A stretch of 64,000 bases of DNA from contig CALAJN010000010.1 in the NCBI GenBank assembly GCA_937922675.1, positions 310,001-374,000 of the forward strand, given 5' to 3'. Below the pieces are notes generated by a model. The model did not search any database. It was not told the origin of the DNA and was given only the letters and a program-made list of their open reading frames with translations. Origin of the DNA: an uncultured Granulosicoccaceae bacterium (GTDB taxonomy: Bacteria > Pseudomonadota > Gammaproteobacteria > Granulosicoccales > Granulosicoccaceae). Made by a program: the position numbers and the translations under genes. Shown piece by piece: positions 47,821 to 56,988 of this stretch. Position 1 is the stretch's first letter. The number at the start of each line of letters is the position of its first letter.

Positions 47821-48933
47821 GTGAGAACACGCGCCGCAGTTGCTGTCGCCGCAGGCAAGCCCCTGGAGATCATGGAAGTCGAGCTCGACGGCCCACGCGC
47901 CGGCGAAGTGCTGGTCGAAATCAAGGCCACAGGCCTTTGCCACACTGACGAGTTCACCCGCTCCGGTGATGATCCTGAAGGGATTTTTCCTGCGATCCTC
48001 GGACACGAGGGGGCGGGCGTTGTAATAGAACTTGGCGAGGGGGTCACCAGTCTCGAGGTCGGTGACCACGTGATTCCACTCTATACACCGGAGTGCCGGG
48101 AGTGCGAATACTGCCTGCACCCCAAGACCAATCTCTGCCAGAAAATTCGCTCGACTCAAGGTCAAGGCTTGTTGCCAGACGGGTCCACACGCTTCTCGAT
48201 GCTGGACGGCACACCAATCCATCACTACATGGGGTGCTCGACCTTCGCCAATCATACCGTAGTCCCGGAGATCGCCCTTGCCAAGGTCAGAAAGGATGCT
48301 CCGTTTGACAAGATCTGCTACATCGGATGTGGCGTCACCACGGGCATAGGTGCCGTTATCAACACTGCAAAGGTGGAGATTGGCTCCAGGGGTATCGTGT
48401 TCGGCCTCGGCGGCATTGGCTTGAACGTGATTCAAGGGTTACGCCTTGCCGGTGCGGATCAGATCGTCGGTGTAGACCTCAACGACGGCAAGGTCGCCAT
48501 GGCCGAGCACTTCGGCATGACTGATTTCGTCAACCCATCAAATGTTGACGGTGATCTGGTAGCGCACCTCGTGGACCTCACCAATGGCGGTGCTGATTAT
48601 ACTTTTGACGCGACCGGCAACGTTGGGGTGATGCGAACCGCACTGGAGTGCGCCCACAAGGGATGGGGCGAGAGCGTCATTATTGGCGTGGCACCTGCGG
48701 GTGCCGAAATTGCCACTCGACCCTTTCAACTCGTGACCGGTCGCTCCTGGCGCGGCACTGCATTTGGTGGAGCCAAGGGGCGCACCGATGTACCCAAGAT
48801 CGTTGACTGGTATATGGACGGCAAGATCGAGATCGATCCCATGATCACACATACCCTCACTCTCGATGAGATAAACCATGGCTTTGATCTGATGCATGAA
48901 GGCAAATCCATTCGTGCGGTCGTGGAGTTTTAA
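47821..48933 (+). CDS. frmA: S-(hydroxymethyl)glutathione dehydrogenase / class III alcohol dehydrogenase
   Basis: It oxidises the glutathione adduct of formaldehyde to S-formylglutathione. The 370-residue protein has the catalytic zinc ligands Cys 40 and His 62-Glu 63 (LGHEGAG), the structural zinc cysteines 92, 95, 98 and 106, [14 protein letters not shown] and the Rossmann [26 protein letters not shown] and GVAPAGAEI are class III marks. The GTG start at 47821 has GAGGAAA six bases upstream; the open frame begins earlier without family sequence. It is divergent from the mtoX operon, whose product formaldehyde it would remove. FrmB (S-formylglutathione hydrolase) is not adjacent. Confidence 0.94.
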   Translation: MRTRAAVAVAAGKPLEIMEVELDGPRAGEVLVEIKATGLCHTDEFTRSGDDPEGIFPAILGHEGAGVVIELGEGVTSLEVGDHVIPLYTPECRECEYCLHPKTNLCQKIRSTQGQGLLPDGSTRFSMLDGTPIHHYMGCSTFANHTVVPEIALAKVRKDAPFDKICYIGCGVTTGIGAVINTAKVEIGSRGIVFGLGGIGLNVIQGLRLAGADQIVGVDLNDGKVAMAEHFGMTDFVNPSNVDGDLVAHLVDLTNGGADYTFDATGNVGVMRTALECAHKGWGESVIIGVAPAGAEIATRPFQLVTGRSWRGTAFGGAKGRTDVPKIVDWYMDGKIEIDPMITHTLTLDEINHGFDLMHEGKSIRAVVEF

Positions 48934-49221
48934 AGGCACTCCCCCCAACATTCTGAAAGAGCCACAGTGGTAGTGTGATTAGTTGAAGCGGTACTGGTTA
49001 CAGATTTTTTGGCAAGACCTCTGGTCGTGTATACCGCGACATCTGTGATGTAGGCGCAATTGACAACTGCCTTGTTGGCGGTAGAATTTGTGCGTACTTG
49101 CAGCGCTGACTGCCATGCTGCCCCCACGTGCGCCCGCCCCCGCTCAACAGCACCACGTAACCTGTTATTGCGGACCTAGCCCAGTGTTACCCTCGAGATC
49201 ACACCAGATAGAAAACACCGG

Positions 49222-50334
49222 ATGGCTTCAATCAAACGAGTTCGCTGTCACGCACATGCATGTTTGAAACTCCTGGGAATGGTTGCTTCTTGCGCAGCGT
49301 GCCTTTCCAGTTCCGGTTATGCGACCGCACAAGACGAGCTTGAGCAAACAGCGCCTGATGCGAACATTGCTGGATCACAGGCTTTTAGGCGGGCAGCAGA
49401 AGCGCCATTTCGATTTTTTACGTTCACTCTAGAGAACGATTTCTTTGTCAACGAGGACTCGGGATATACCAACGGGACGGGGTTAACTCTTGGCCGGGGT
49501 CCGTTTCTCGAGTTCTCCCGTGAAAACCTTCCTTGGCATCTGAATGCACTGACCAAGAACCTGTACATACAGACCATGCCGAACAAGGTCCGCGGTGTTT
49601 CGCATATGCTGTTTCAGCGCATGCAGACACCAGAAGATATTGAAGCGGTAGAGCTTCAGGAAAACGATCTGCCGTATGCCGGACTCCTTGCCTTGCAAAG
49701 CACTCTCTTCGCGTGGGATAGAAACTTGTCTGATCAACTGTCGCTATCCCTTGGTGCAGTTGGTCCGATTACCTTCGCAGAAGACACCCAAAGAGCGATC
49801 CATAGCGCAATCGGATCTACCGAACCACTGGGTTGGGACAATCAGCTGAGAAACGAGTTTACGTTCAGCATAGAGGCGCGACGCGTAAAAAAATTGTACC
49901 GGCGCTACGGGACCAATCGCGGACTAGATATCGTAGGCTTGGTCGAAGGCCGTCTGGGTAATATTCAGTCGGCTGCAGAAGTCGGTATAGCTATGCGTTG
50001 GGGTAACAACCTGGATTTCTCTCACGCAACGTTTTCACTGCAAGCGGATCGTCAGGTCAACTCACTCGCCTTGTCGGAACGCAATGCCTACTTCTTCTAC
50101 TTCGGGGCAACGCTTCAATACGTGGCGAACGACATTCTCATCAACGGCAACACATTCAGAGACAGTCATTCTGTACCGCTGGAGCACGTACAAGAGGGCC
50201 TATCAGGCGGTGCGGTGTTCAGGTTCGGCCCCTTGGCTTACGTATTTCAATTGACATCAATAAGCTCGCCAACGACCATTTCTTCGAGGCGCGCAAAATT
50301 CGGCTCGATCAGCGTGACCCATCCGTTCAGGTGA
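49222..50334 (+). CDS. LpxR-like outer-membrane protein (DUF2219, lipid A deacylase family)
   Basis: A 370-residue exported protein. The signal peptide ends near residue 36 (GYATAQ). The mature part opens with the family motif LENDFFVNEDSGYTNGTGLTLG, whose Asn-Asp pair and YTNG loop mark the LpxR family of Ca-dependent lipid A 3'-O-deacylases. LPYAGLLALQSTLF and GWDNQLRNEF are further family segments; the C-terminus ends as a barrel strand. I did not confirm all catalytic residues; the Ser and His positions of Salmonella LpxR look substituted (Thr and Asn), so activity is uncertain. Monocistronic. Confidence 0.8.
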   Translation: MASIKRVRCHAHACLKLLGMVASCAACLSSSGYATAQDELEQTAPDANIAGSQAFRRAAEAPFRFFTFTLENDFFVNEDSGYTNGTGLTLGRGPFLEFSRENLPWHLNALTKNLYIQTMPNKVRGVSHMLFQRMQTPEDIEAVELQENDLPYAGLLALQSTLFAWDRNLSDQLSLSLGAVGPITFAEDTQRAIHSAIGSTEPLGWDNQLRNEFTFSIEARRVKKLYRRYGTNRGLDIVGLVEGRLGNIQSAAEVGIAMRWGNNLDFSHATFSLQADRQVNSLALSERNAYFFYFGATLQYVANDILINGNTFRDSHSVPLEHVQEGLSGGAVFRFGPLAYVFQLTSISSPTTISSRRAKFGSISVTHPFR

Positions 50335-50599
50335 CGAAGAGAACGTGAGCGTTTCACTATCTCGGCCGGTCAGCTCGCTGCAGACTTGTGACGCAGCAAG
50401 TCAGTCGTTCATGAAAGTATCGAGTGTTTTTTGCCAACAGCACATCGCGTGAACGCAAACTCCTGACTGTGGGTCTTGCTGTGACCTCTCTTGTGCACAG
50501 CCAAGGGTGTCACTTTACGCTTACGTAAGAATATAAGGGATTTCCTCAATAACTTCATAAGATGACAGGCTCACACTGTCCATTTTTGGAGTTACCTGC

Positions 50600-51535
50600 A
50601 TGACTGACCTCTTGCTACCCAAACGCCGCCGCCTGCTCGGCGCTGCAACTGCCCTGCCAGCGTTGGCTTTCGCTGCCGGGAGCGTCCGCCTTGCGCAAGC
50701 GCACGATGGCTCCAGTACGCCAAACGCTAACAAGCGGACTTTCATGCTAGGCGACTTCGAGGTGAGCACCCTCCTCGCCGGATCCCGGATCGTCGAGGAG
50801 CCGCAAAGCATCTTCGGCATGAACGTCGATGCTGACGAATTCGCTGCTGTTAGCGAAGCCAATTTCATCCCTGTTGACAGTGCGCGTTTCTTCTTCACAC
50901 CTACTGTGGTGCGTACCGGCGAGGATGTTGTACTGTTCGATACAGGTTTCGGTCCTGACAGCATTCTGCCACCGCTTGAAGCAGCAGGCATTGCCGCTGA
51001 AGATATTACCGTCGTGGTCATCACTCACATGCATGGTGATCACATTGGCGGGCTGAGCAGCGACGCCGGCGTCACTTTTCCGAACGCACGCTACGTCACC
51101 GGGCAAAGAGAATTCGATGCATGGTCAGACATGGACAACGACGGCTTCAAGGCCAAGGTCGCCCCGCTCGCCGAGAAGATGAGCTTCATCGGTGACGGTG
51201 AAGATGTCGTATCTGGTATCACGAGCATGGCAGCCTTTGGCCACACACCGGGACATATGGCCTACCTGCTCGACTCTGGTGACAAACAACTACTTGTGGC
51301 CGCAGACTTTGCCAACCACTATGTCTGGTCTCTTGCCTACCCGGACTGGGAAGTTCGATTTGATATGGACAAGGCAGCGGCAGCAGCAAGCCGAAAGAAA
51401 CTGCTGGCTATGCTTGAAGCCGAACGAATGCCATTTGTCGGTTATCACATGCCATTCCCAGGTTATGGCTATGTGACGACTGACGGCGAGGGACAGTATC
51501 GTTACGTACCCGCTTCTTATCAGATGGATATTTGA
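50600..51535 (+). CDS. Tat-exported metallo-beta-lactamase-fold hydrolase
   Basis: A 311-residue MBL enzyme. The N-terminus KRRRLLGAATALPALAFAAG is a twin-arginine signal, so the folded metalloprotein is sent to the periplasm. The zinc motif HMHGDH is at residues 143-148, with FGHTPGHM and the Asp in VAADFANH as later ligands. The layout resembles the AHL-lactonase/SdsA-like and oxidoreductase-associated MBL branch; substrate unknown. A palindrome CTTACGTAAG (50520-50529) about 70 bases before the ATG may be an operator. Transcribed alone. Confidence 0.88.
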   Translation: MTDLLLPKRRRLLGAATALPALAFAAGSVRLAQAHDGSSTPNANKRTFMLGDFEVSTLLAGSRIVEEPQSIFGMNVDADEFAAVSEANFIPVDSARFFFTPTVVRTGEDVVLFDTGFGPDSILPPLEAAGIAAEDITVVVITHMHGDHIGGLSSDAGVTFPNARYVTGQREFDAWSDMDNDGFKAKVAPLAEKMSFIGDGEDVVSGITSMAAFGHTPGHMAYLLDSGDKQLLVAADFANHYVWSLAYPDWEVRFDMDKAAAAASRKKLLAMLEAERMPFVGYHMPFPGYGYVTTDGEGQYRYVPASYQMDI

Positions 51536-51739
51536 CATTGAGATGGACGGGCCGCTCTAATTCGCATCCAGAGCCGTGCAGGACGCTCGGCCCTTCTTGT
51601 CGTGCTACAGACCTCACCTGCGCTCAAGCTCAAGGACATCAGCTCAGCTCAATATCCGCTTTGAAAGGTCATGGCATTGCTCTGCTGGCTTGCTGTACCC
51701 TTACGGCGCAATCACAACCTCAATTCACACACGCAGCCG

Positions 51740-52444
51740 ATGAATGTATCTGGTAAAAAAGCGCTTGTTTTCGGGGGCACTTCCGGTATTGGCCTTGCGA
51801 CGGTATCTCGGTTGATCGACCTCGGAGCAGATGTCATTGCCGTAGGCCGGGACGCAAGCAAGGCTGCTGCGCTACCCACAAACGCAAGTTTCAAGCAGTG
51901 TGATGTCCGTGATCGGGAAGCCGTAAAGGACCTATTCAAAGAGCTCGCACCTTTCGACATTCTTGTGAGTGCCGCGACAGGAGGCTCCCGCGCTATCGGT
52001 CCTTTTGCGAGTATGGATATGGACGGATACATGGGCTCGTTTGACAAGCTCTGGGGTTATGCGAACGTCGTGCGCTTCGGCTTGGAGCACCTCACCGAAA
52101 ACGGAACAATTGTCCTGGTATCGGGTTCTCCGGCACGCCGCTGCGGCAAGGGACAGGTAGCCTTGTCGTCGGTGGGAGGGGCGGTAGAGGCACTGTCTCG
52201 AGCTGTTGCCAAGGAAATCGCGCCCAAGCGCATAAACGTCATGTCGCCAGGTTTGATCGATACGCCCATGGTTCCTCTGGAGGGCGCAGAGCGCGAGGCC
52301 CATTACGAGCGACTAACCGGAAACAATCTCGTCGCACGTGCAGGTACTCCAGACGAATGCGCCCACGGCATCATGTTCCTGATTGAGAACGACTTCGTGA
52401 CAGGTACAACGCTTGACGTTGACGGCGGCATCCTGCTTTCCTGA
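51740..52444 (+). CDS. short-chain dehydrogenase-like protein lacking the YxxxK pair
   Basis: A 234-residue SDR-fold protein. The cofactor motif GGTSGIG is near residues 12-18, CDVRDREAVKDLF and SAATGG stand for the DxxD and NNAG regions, and Ser is present in VLVSGSPARR. The segment that should hold Tyr-x-x-x-Lys reads GKGQVALSSVGGAVEALSR, with no Tyr; the fold continues with INVMSPGLIDTPM and LDVDGG. This is the pattern of a known atypical SDR branch. It may bind NAD(P) without classical dehydrogenase chemistry. ATG 51740 starts the Rossmann strand. Confidence 0.82.
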   Translation: MNVSGKKALVFGGTSGIGLATVSRLIDLGADVIAVGRDASKAAALPTNASFKQCDVRDREAVKDLFKELAPFDILVSAATGGSRAIGPFASMDMDGYMGSFDKLWGYANVVRFGLEHLTENGTIVLVSGSPARRCGKGQVALSSVGGAVEALSRAVAKEIAPKRINVMSPGLIDTPMVPLEGAEREAHYERLTGNNLVARAGTPDECAHGIMFLIENDFVTGTTLDVDGGILLS

Positions 52445-52493
52445 CCGAATCTTGCAAAACGCGCCAGCTACAGAGGCTCAACGACGACGCGCA

Positions 52494-52796
52494 CTACTCA
52501 AGTATGTATATCTTCCTGTCTGCAACAAGATGACCGGCCTGCTTTCCGAAGGCTACCATGTGATCAGATGCACTGTGAGCATGAAGGTCTTCGATGCTTT
52601 CCCATTTCTCCACCACCATGTAGGCGTCCGGCCCCAACTCGGTTTGTGCTGAACCCGCGCCATCGACGTCCACCACCGGGTGGTACTCGACACAGCCCTT
52701 CTCTCGATGCACCGCGGGCATCACCTGTTCGAAGGTTTCCAATAGCTCAGCGCGCTTGCCGGGCCGGGCGGTGATGATGGCAGCTACATGAATCAC
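52494..52796 (-). CDS. antibiotic biosynthesis monooxygenase (ABM) domain protein
   Basis: A 100-residue dimeric alpha/beta-barrel protein of the YgiN/ABM type. Family features: IHVAAIITARPGKRAELLE, then EKGCVEYHPVVD, then YMVVEKWESIEDLHAHSASDHM. Members are quinol or small-molecule monooxygenases or haem-degrading enzymes; no ligand is predictable. GTG 52796 has AGGAG six bases upstream, which decides the start over TTG 52823. It is divergent from the next small gene with about 80 bases between. Confidence 0.84.
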   Translation of the reverse strand: MIHVAAIITARPGKRAELLETFEQVMPAVHREKGCVEYHPVVDVDGAGSAQTELGPDAYMVVEKWESIEDLHAHSASDHMVAFGKQAGHLVADRKIYILE

Positions 52797-52878
52797 GACG
52801 GGCTCCTCAGTTGTCAGTGGCAACGATACAGCCTACCTGCCACTCAACGAGCACGCCACCCTTAGTCAGCACAGCCCC

Positions 52879-53154
52879 ATGAAATCCGACCCGGACAAAC
52901 TGCTAAAGAAGAACACACAGCTCAACCAGCTGGACGCGGCCAAGGTGACCAGTCACGTCCAGCGCGAGCGCGGTGATTGGTTTCTCAACACACTGATGCT
53001 CGAGGGCTATACGGTCGCTTTCAAATACAGCAGAAAGAAGCGTTATCGTAGTCTGCAAGGAGCGTCGGTCAACCTCACTTATTACCCGGCCACTGAAGGT
53101 GTCGCAGGAATTGAGTTCGAGTTCATGAAGGTGGTGCGGATAAGACGTAGCTGA
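52879..53154 (+). CDS. conserved hypothetical protein, 91 aa
   Basis: A small basic protein (RERGDWFLNTLMLEGYTVAFKYSRKKRYRSLQG region) that ends in a beta-rich half with NLTYYPATE and FEFMKVVRI. The composition and periodicity look like a genuine conserved protein, but I cannot name the family. Basic residues in the first half may contact nucleic acid. It overlaps, on the other strand, the tail of the PPOX remnant by 32 bases. Confidence 0.68.
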   Translation: MKSDPDKLLKKNTQLNQLDAAKVTSHVQRERGDWFLNTLMLEGYTVAFKYSRKKRYRSLQGASVNLTYYPATEGVAGIEFEFMKVVRIRRS

Positions 53155-53404
53155 GAAGGCTTAAATGATCACCTCGCGGGCTGACATCGGCAGACCCGTC
53201 AGAATGTTGTGTCGAAAGACAGAGAAAGGGTGAGCGAGAAATATACTCGCGGCAATAGACGTCTGGCTCAGGGAGGCTCTTTTTTTCAGCCAGGGCATGG
53301 GGCTCCCCATACAGCTGCCTAAGCGATTCTTCCGAGTCGATGCGGTGTTCGGCCACTGCTTCAAGGTCAGCTACACCCAACCCGACATTGCATTGCGCCC
53401 ACAT
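53123..53404 (-). pseudogene. remnant of an FMN-binding PPOX-family protein (N-terminal part)
   Basis: Codons covering 53168-53347 read AEHRIDSEESLRQLYGEPH, then ISRSPFLCLSTQHSDGSADVSPRGD, the N-terminal hallmark of pyridoxamine-phosphate-oxidase-like flavoproteins. The intact family is about 200 residues; after the DVSPRGD motif the frame turns to unrelated sequence and stops at 53123, so about two thirds is lost. No ribosome site precedes it. It is one of several gene remnants in the 53-58 kb interval. Confidence 0.65.
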
Positions 53405-53690
53405 GACAGGGGCACCGGTTTCGCTATCGCTTGTCTCTCCAAATGGCTATCACAGTCACACCGCCTTGGGTAGACTGTGAGGCGATACGGAGTCAGATCA
53501 CCGATACAAGGGTTTTCCAGTGTTAACCCTCTCGGACGGTCCTGCCCTTGGCAGTCTGCCAACGTCGCCGCTAATTCGCGTCTCCAGCTCATAAATGGCT
53601 CGCCTGGATTGACGACGAGAGCTGCCATACTGGGTATCTGCAACTGCTCCTCAGCACTGATCACACACAACGGAACGCGCCGTATAGTTG
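53405..53690. other. intergenic region upstream of the TauE gene
   Basis: Frames are open on both strands (for example 53477-53878 plus), but they lack starts with ribosome sites and resemble no family. I see no promoter or hairpin that I can defend. Confidence 0.35.
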
Positions 53691-54464
53691 ATGCCAACCC
53701 TTACAAGCCTGCAAAGCCAGCCACTGTTGTCAGCAGTGCTGATTCTCGCAGCTTTCCTTGTAGGACTATCCAAAGGGGGCCTGCCGGCGATTGCCATGCT
53801 GAGCGTACCCTTGTTATCGTTGTTCATGCCGCCGCTCAACGCGGCAGTGGTACTACTGCCACTGTATTTGCTTGCTGACGTAGCTGCGGTCTATCTATAC
53901 CGTCACGAGTACAGCCTACCGAACATAAGGATTCTGATACCCGCGGGCCTATTGGGCTCCTTGGTCGGTTGGGCCACAGCATCAATCGTCTCGGACAACG
54001 CCGTGGCGTTGATGATTGGTGTGATGGGAATTGTATTCTGCCTCTATCGCTGGCTTAACCGAGATCGCGCCACATCCGCCGCTCCTGCGGATTTGAAAAG
54101 AGGAATCTTTTGGGGCATCCTGGCTGGCTTCACAAGCTTTGTTGCCCATGCAGGCGGACCTCCTTTTCAGGTTTATACACTGCCTCAAAAGCTGCCGAAA
54201 ATGGTGTTTGCCGGAACATCGGCACTGGTGTTCGCCGTCTTGAACCTTTCAAAGGTGGTGCCCTATCACTTCTTGAATCCAAGTTCTACCGAATCACTCA
54301 AGGTCTCAGCGCTACTGATTCCAATGGCAATCGTGGGTACGGTAGTCGGCAGACAATTGATAAAACGGCTGTCAGACAGATGGTTTTATCTTGTTGTACA
54401 GATAGCGCTTTTCCTGATTTCTGTTCAACTGGTGCTATCCGCGCTCCAAAGTTTGTCAGAATGA
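53691..54464 (+). CDS. TauE/SafE-family sulfite/anion exporter
   Basis: A 257-residue inner-membrane permease of the TauE/SafE/YfcA type with about eight hydrophobic spans. The N-terminal family motif is LVGLSKGGLPAIAM; the second repeat has GFTSFVAHAGGPPFQVYTLP. It probably exports sulfite, sulfoacetate-like anions or related small acids. It starts at ATG 53691. Convergent with an aminotransferase remnant that ends 16 bases from its stop. No sulfonate-degrading gene is adjacent; the methanethiol locus that yields sulfide is 5 kb away. Confidence 0.9.
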   Translation: MPTLTSLQSQPLLSAVLILAAFLVGLSKGGLPAIAMLSVPLLSLFMPPLNAAVVLLPLYLLADVAAVYLYRHEYSLPNIRILIPAGLLGSLVGWATASIVSDNAVALMIGVMGIVFCLYRWLNRDRATSAAPADLKRGIFWGILAGFTSFVAHAGGPPFQVYTLPQKLPKMVFAGTSALVFAVLNLSKVVPYHFLNPSSTESLKVSALLIPMAIVGTVVGRQLIKRLSDRWFYLVVQIALFLISVQLVLSALQSLSE

Positions 54465-54479
54465 TATAAAAGCTGCCCT

Positions 54480-54758
54480 CTACACATTTGCATCCGTGTG
54501 CACACCGGCAGTATGTATTTGATGCTGTAGAGCAGCTGTGCGCAATGCGGCAAGGCCACGCACAGCCCCATAGTTCTTTTGATGTGCATCAGCCTGCAAC
54601 GCCTTGACCACTCGCGGTGGTGCAGGAAACGGCGCCTCCTAAAATCCCATGTGGTAGACGGTTTTGCCCGCTGCCCGAGCACGCACCGCGAGTTCATTGG
54701 CAATGATAAAGGAGGGTGTACAGCCGGCTGGCTTGTACGCGCAAACATCCGTGCGCAT
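54480..54758 (-). pseudogene. N-terminal remnant of a PLP-dependent aminotransferase
   Basis: The frame reads MRTDVCAYKPAGCTPSFIIA, then AVRARAAGKTVYHMGF, then TAG (54639-54641), and continues in the same frame EAPFPAPPRVVKALQADAH and KNYGAVRGLAALRTAA until 54480. This is the class I/II aminotransferase opening (the MGFGESPFP type followed by the GLPELR type). Only about 93 of roughly 400 codons remain, with a nonsense codon in the middle; the rest is replaced by the TauE gene end. Confidence 0.72.
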
Positions 54759-55588
54759 CGAGAAAAGGTTTTTACGCGATCTTGTATCACTGATATTTGC
54801 AGATGGCGCTGCCGTACCACTGGGACAAGCCCTATCCTGATCAACGATCAAATTGTCGGGCTAACCACATCAATAGCCTACGGCTATCGTATTGTGGCAC
54901 CGGTAGCACTCTGACACGGTGTTGGCTTAACGTATGAGCAAACTGCTATGGTCGATATCGTACGAACGTTGTATGCCGCGACTGTGTCAACACAGCTCTT
55001 GTCTGGTCCGTAGGGACACAGGATGAAGCTGACTAGAGGTCTCGGGAATTGCACCACTGTCGGTACAAGTGAACAAGCATTCCAAGGCGCTTTGTTTTCC
55101 CTGGTGATGACATTGATCGCGGGCCCAACTCTTCCGCTGTGTTCAGTATCTCCTTGGCCGGCTCACCGAAGACGATCTTGTGCTCTGCCTCAAGGGCAAC
55201 CATGGGCACAAACACGTGCAATCTTTGTTAACCCCACTCGAATCGACCTGATCGTATTTGCCTACGGTGGCGTGCAGTCTGCGCAGTCGTACGGCGTGGG
55301 ATTGCCCTCTTGTTCAGCAACGTACGAAGACATCATCGCTGTTCGCGATCAACTCCTGACACGTATTTCACCCCATCGAAAACCTGCTCAACCAGATCAA
55401 TGCAGAACCCTTTGCTTACCAAACTGGCGTGCTGAGCTGTGTAGTTCTGGAGTGTAGAAACTGTAGCGTGATTGAGGCCTGGTTCGTGCCTAGCGCTCAA
55501 ACGATGAGCAAAGAAGCGCTCTTCGCTAGTCTACACAGTATGATTCAGCAGCAATTGCGACAGTGAAAACAGGCGTGGCGGGCAGGCA
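54759..55588. other. 830-base region with a possible frameshifted coding remnant
   Basis: No intact gene is supported. On the plus strand 55360-55566 holds 68 open codons with protein-like composition (PIENLLNQINAEPFAYQ, then MSKEALFASLHSMIQQQL) ending 22 bases before the histidine kinase start. The next frame just upstream (about 55220-55360) reads protein-like too (TYEDIIAVRDQLL), as if one gene were frameshifted near 55355. A minus-strand frame (55033-55221) reads VALEAEHKIVFGEPAKEI. I recognise none of these. Confidence 0.4.
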
Positions 55589-56932
55589 ATGACAATCGAA
55601 GAACCAGGCTCTCCTCAACTCCGACTGCAATCGCGCCTGCTGCGCGTTTTTCTGTTGCAACTGTTGTTGATCAGTCTTGTGGTTGTCACGGGCGTGCTGG
55701 CTGCAGGAGCCGTAGCTGAGCGATTGCTTGTGAACAGGGCCTTGTCCGGCGAGGCAAGCTATTTTTGGAAACAGCGGGCGCTCAATCCTGACTTCGCCTT
55801 GCCCAACACGCTCAATCTGCAATCGTTCATGGCATCTTCAGCTCATTCTTCGGTTCCGCCGGAACTGACTGGTCTAGCTGCCGGGCAGCACCGTGTGGTT
55901 CTTGGAAACGAGGAGCGCATCGTCTATGTCAGTGAGCACGACTCGGAGCGGCTGTATCTATTGTTTCAGAACCAGTCTGTATCACGCTTGGCCTTGCTGT
56001 TTGGTCTTGTCCCGCTGACCATTGCCTTGCTACTGATGTACAGCTTGGCGTATCTGGCCTATGTGCTTTCGCGACGGGCGGTTTCGCCACTAGTCAAACT
56101 CGCCAAAACAATGGAGAATTATGACTTTGATCAGCCAGGAGAGTATGGCCAATCGCGTCATTTTTTGGCGATACAAGAGTCATCTGACGTTGAGACGAAG
56201 GTTCTGGCCAGTGCCATCGAGAGTTTCATAAGCCATAGCGAAGCCTCGCTGGAGCGTGAGCGCAACTTTACGCGCTATGCCTCCCATGAGTTGCGCACCC
56301 CGCTGGCAGTAATTCAAGGCTCAGTCTCGACGCTGGAACTTTCGCCGGCATTGAGGGAGGGAGCCAATCTGAGAGCAGTGAATCGAATCAAGCGAACCTG
56401 TGATCAGATGAGCTCGCTATTGGAGGCGTTGCTGACACTCGCAAGAAGCGGGACACAGACTGAAGCCACGAACGTACCGTGCAATGTAAACAAGGTGGTT
56501 CAACATTTAGTCAGCGAATATCAGGATCAGGATATCTGTCAGGGCGCATCCATAAAGCTCAGTGAATTGGCTCAGTTGAGCGTTATGGCTTCAGAGTCGA
56601 TGCTGATCATCGTACTGGGCAATGTCATTCGTAACGCCTGCCAACACGGCAAGCAAGGAACGGTAGAAGTGACGATTGACGCTAACGGTGTCAGTATTTC
56701 TGACCAAGGACCCGGACTCGACAGCAATCAGCAGTCTCGGATATTCGAGCCGTTCTATCGCGTTGATCCTGATAATACCAGCGGTCTCGGGCTGGGCCTC
56801 GCCATAGTCAACAGCGTCTGTGAGCGACAAGGTTGGCGTTTGTTGCTAGCCAGCACACCGGGCCAAGGTACATGTTTCAGCATACGCATGCACGAGACTG
56901 CTCACGCTTCTGATGGCGAGCCAGCTGCCTAG
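55589..56932 (+). CDS. orphan sensor histidine kinase
   Basis: A 447-residue membrane kinase. TM1 is near residues 19-42, a short periplasmic region (about 43-132) follows, and TM2 is near 133-160. HAMP-like sequence leads to the phospho-acceptor His 233 in RYASHELRTPLAVIQG. The ATPase domain has N-box NVIRNACQHG, DQGPGLD and GLGLGLAIVNSV. The set fits a PhoQ/ColS-like class. No response regulator is adjacent: downstream lie only pseudogenes, upstream a possible remnant. The ATG has a weak AGG three bases upstream. Confidence 0.87.
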   Translation: MTIEEPGSPQLRLQSRLLRVFLLQLLLISLVVVTGVLAAGAVAERLLVNRALSGEASYFWKQRALNPDFALPNTLNLQSFMASSAHSSVPPELTGLAAGQHRVVLGNEERIVYVSEHDSERLYLLFQNQSVSRLALLFGLVPLTIALLLMYSLAYLAYVLSRRAVSPLVKLAKTMENYDFDQPGEYGQSRHFLAIQESSDVETKVLASAIESFISHSEASLERERNFTRYASHELRTPLAVIQGSVSTLELSPALREGANLRAVNRIKRTCDQMSSLLEALLTLARSGTQTEATNVPCNVNKVVQHLVSEYQDQDICQGASIKLSELAQLSVMASESMLIIVLGNVIRNACQHGKQGTVEVTIDANGVSISDQGPGLDSNQQSRIFEPFYRVDPDNTSGLGLGLAIVNSVCERQGWRLLLASTPGQGTCFSIRMHETAHASDGEPAA

Positions 56933-56988
56933 CCTGTACTCCAAACAAAAAGCGACTTTGGAGTGGGTGTGAAAGGACAACACGCTGA

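Noticed and set aside
54425-54914. Several 100-140 codon frames on both strands over the aminotransferase remnant
   Set aside because: Composition is not protein-like, and they are shadows of the remnant and the tauE end.
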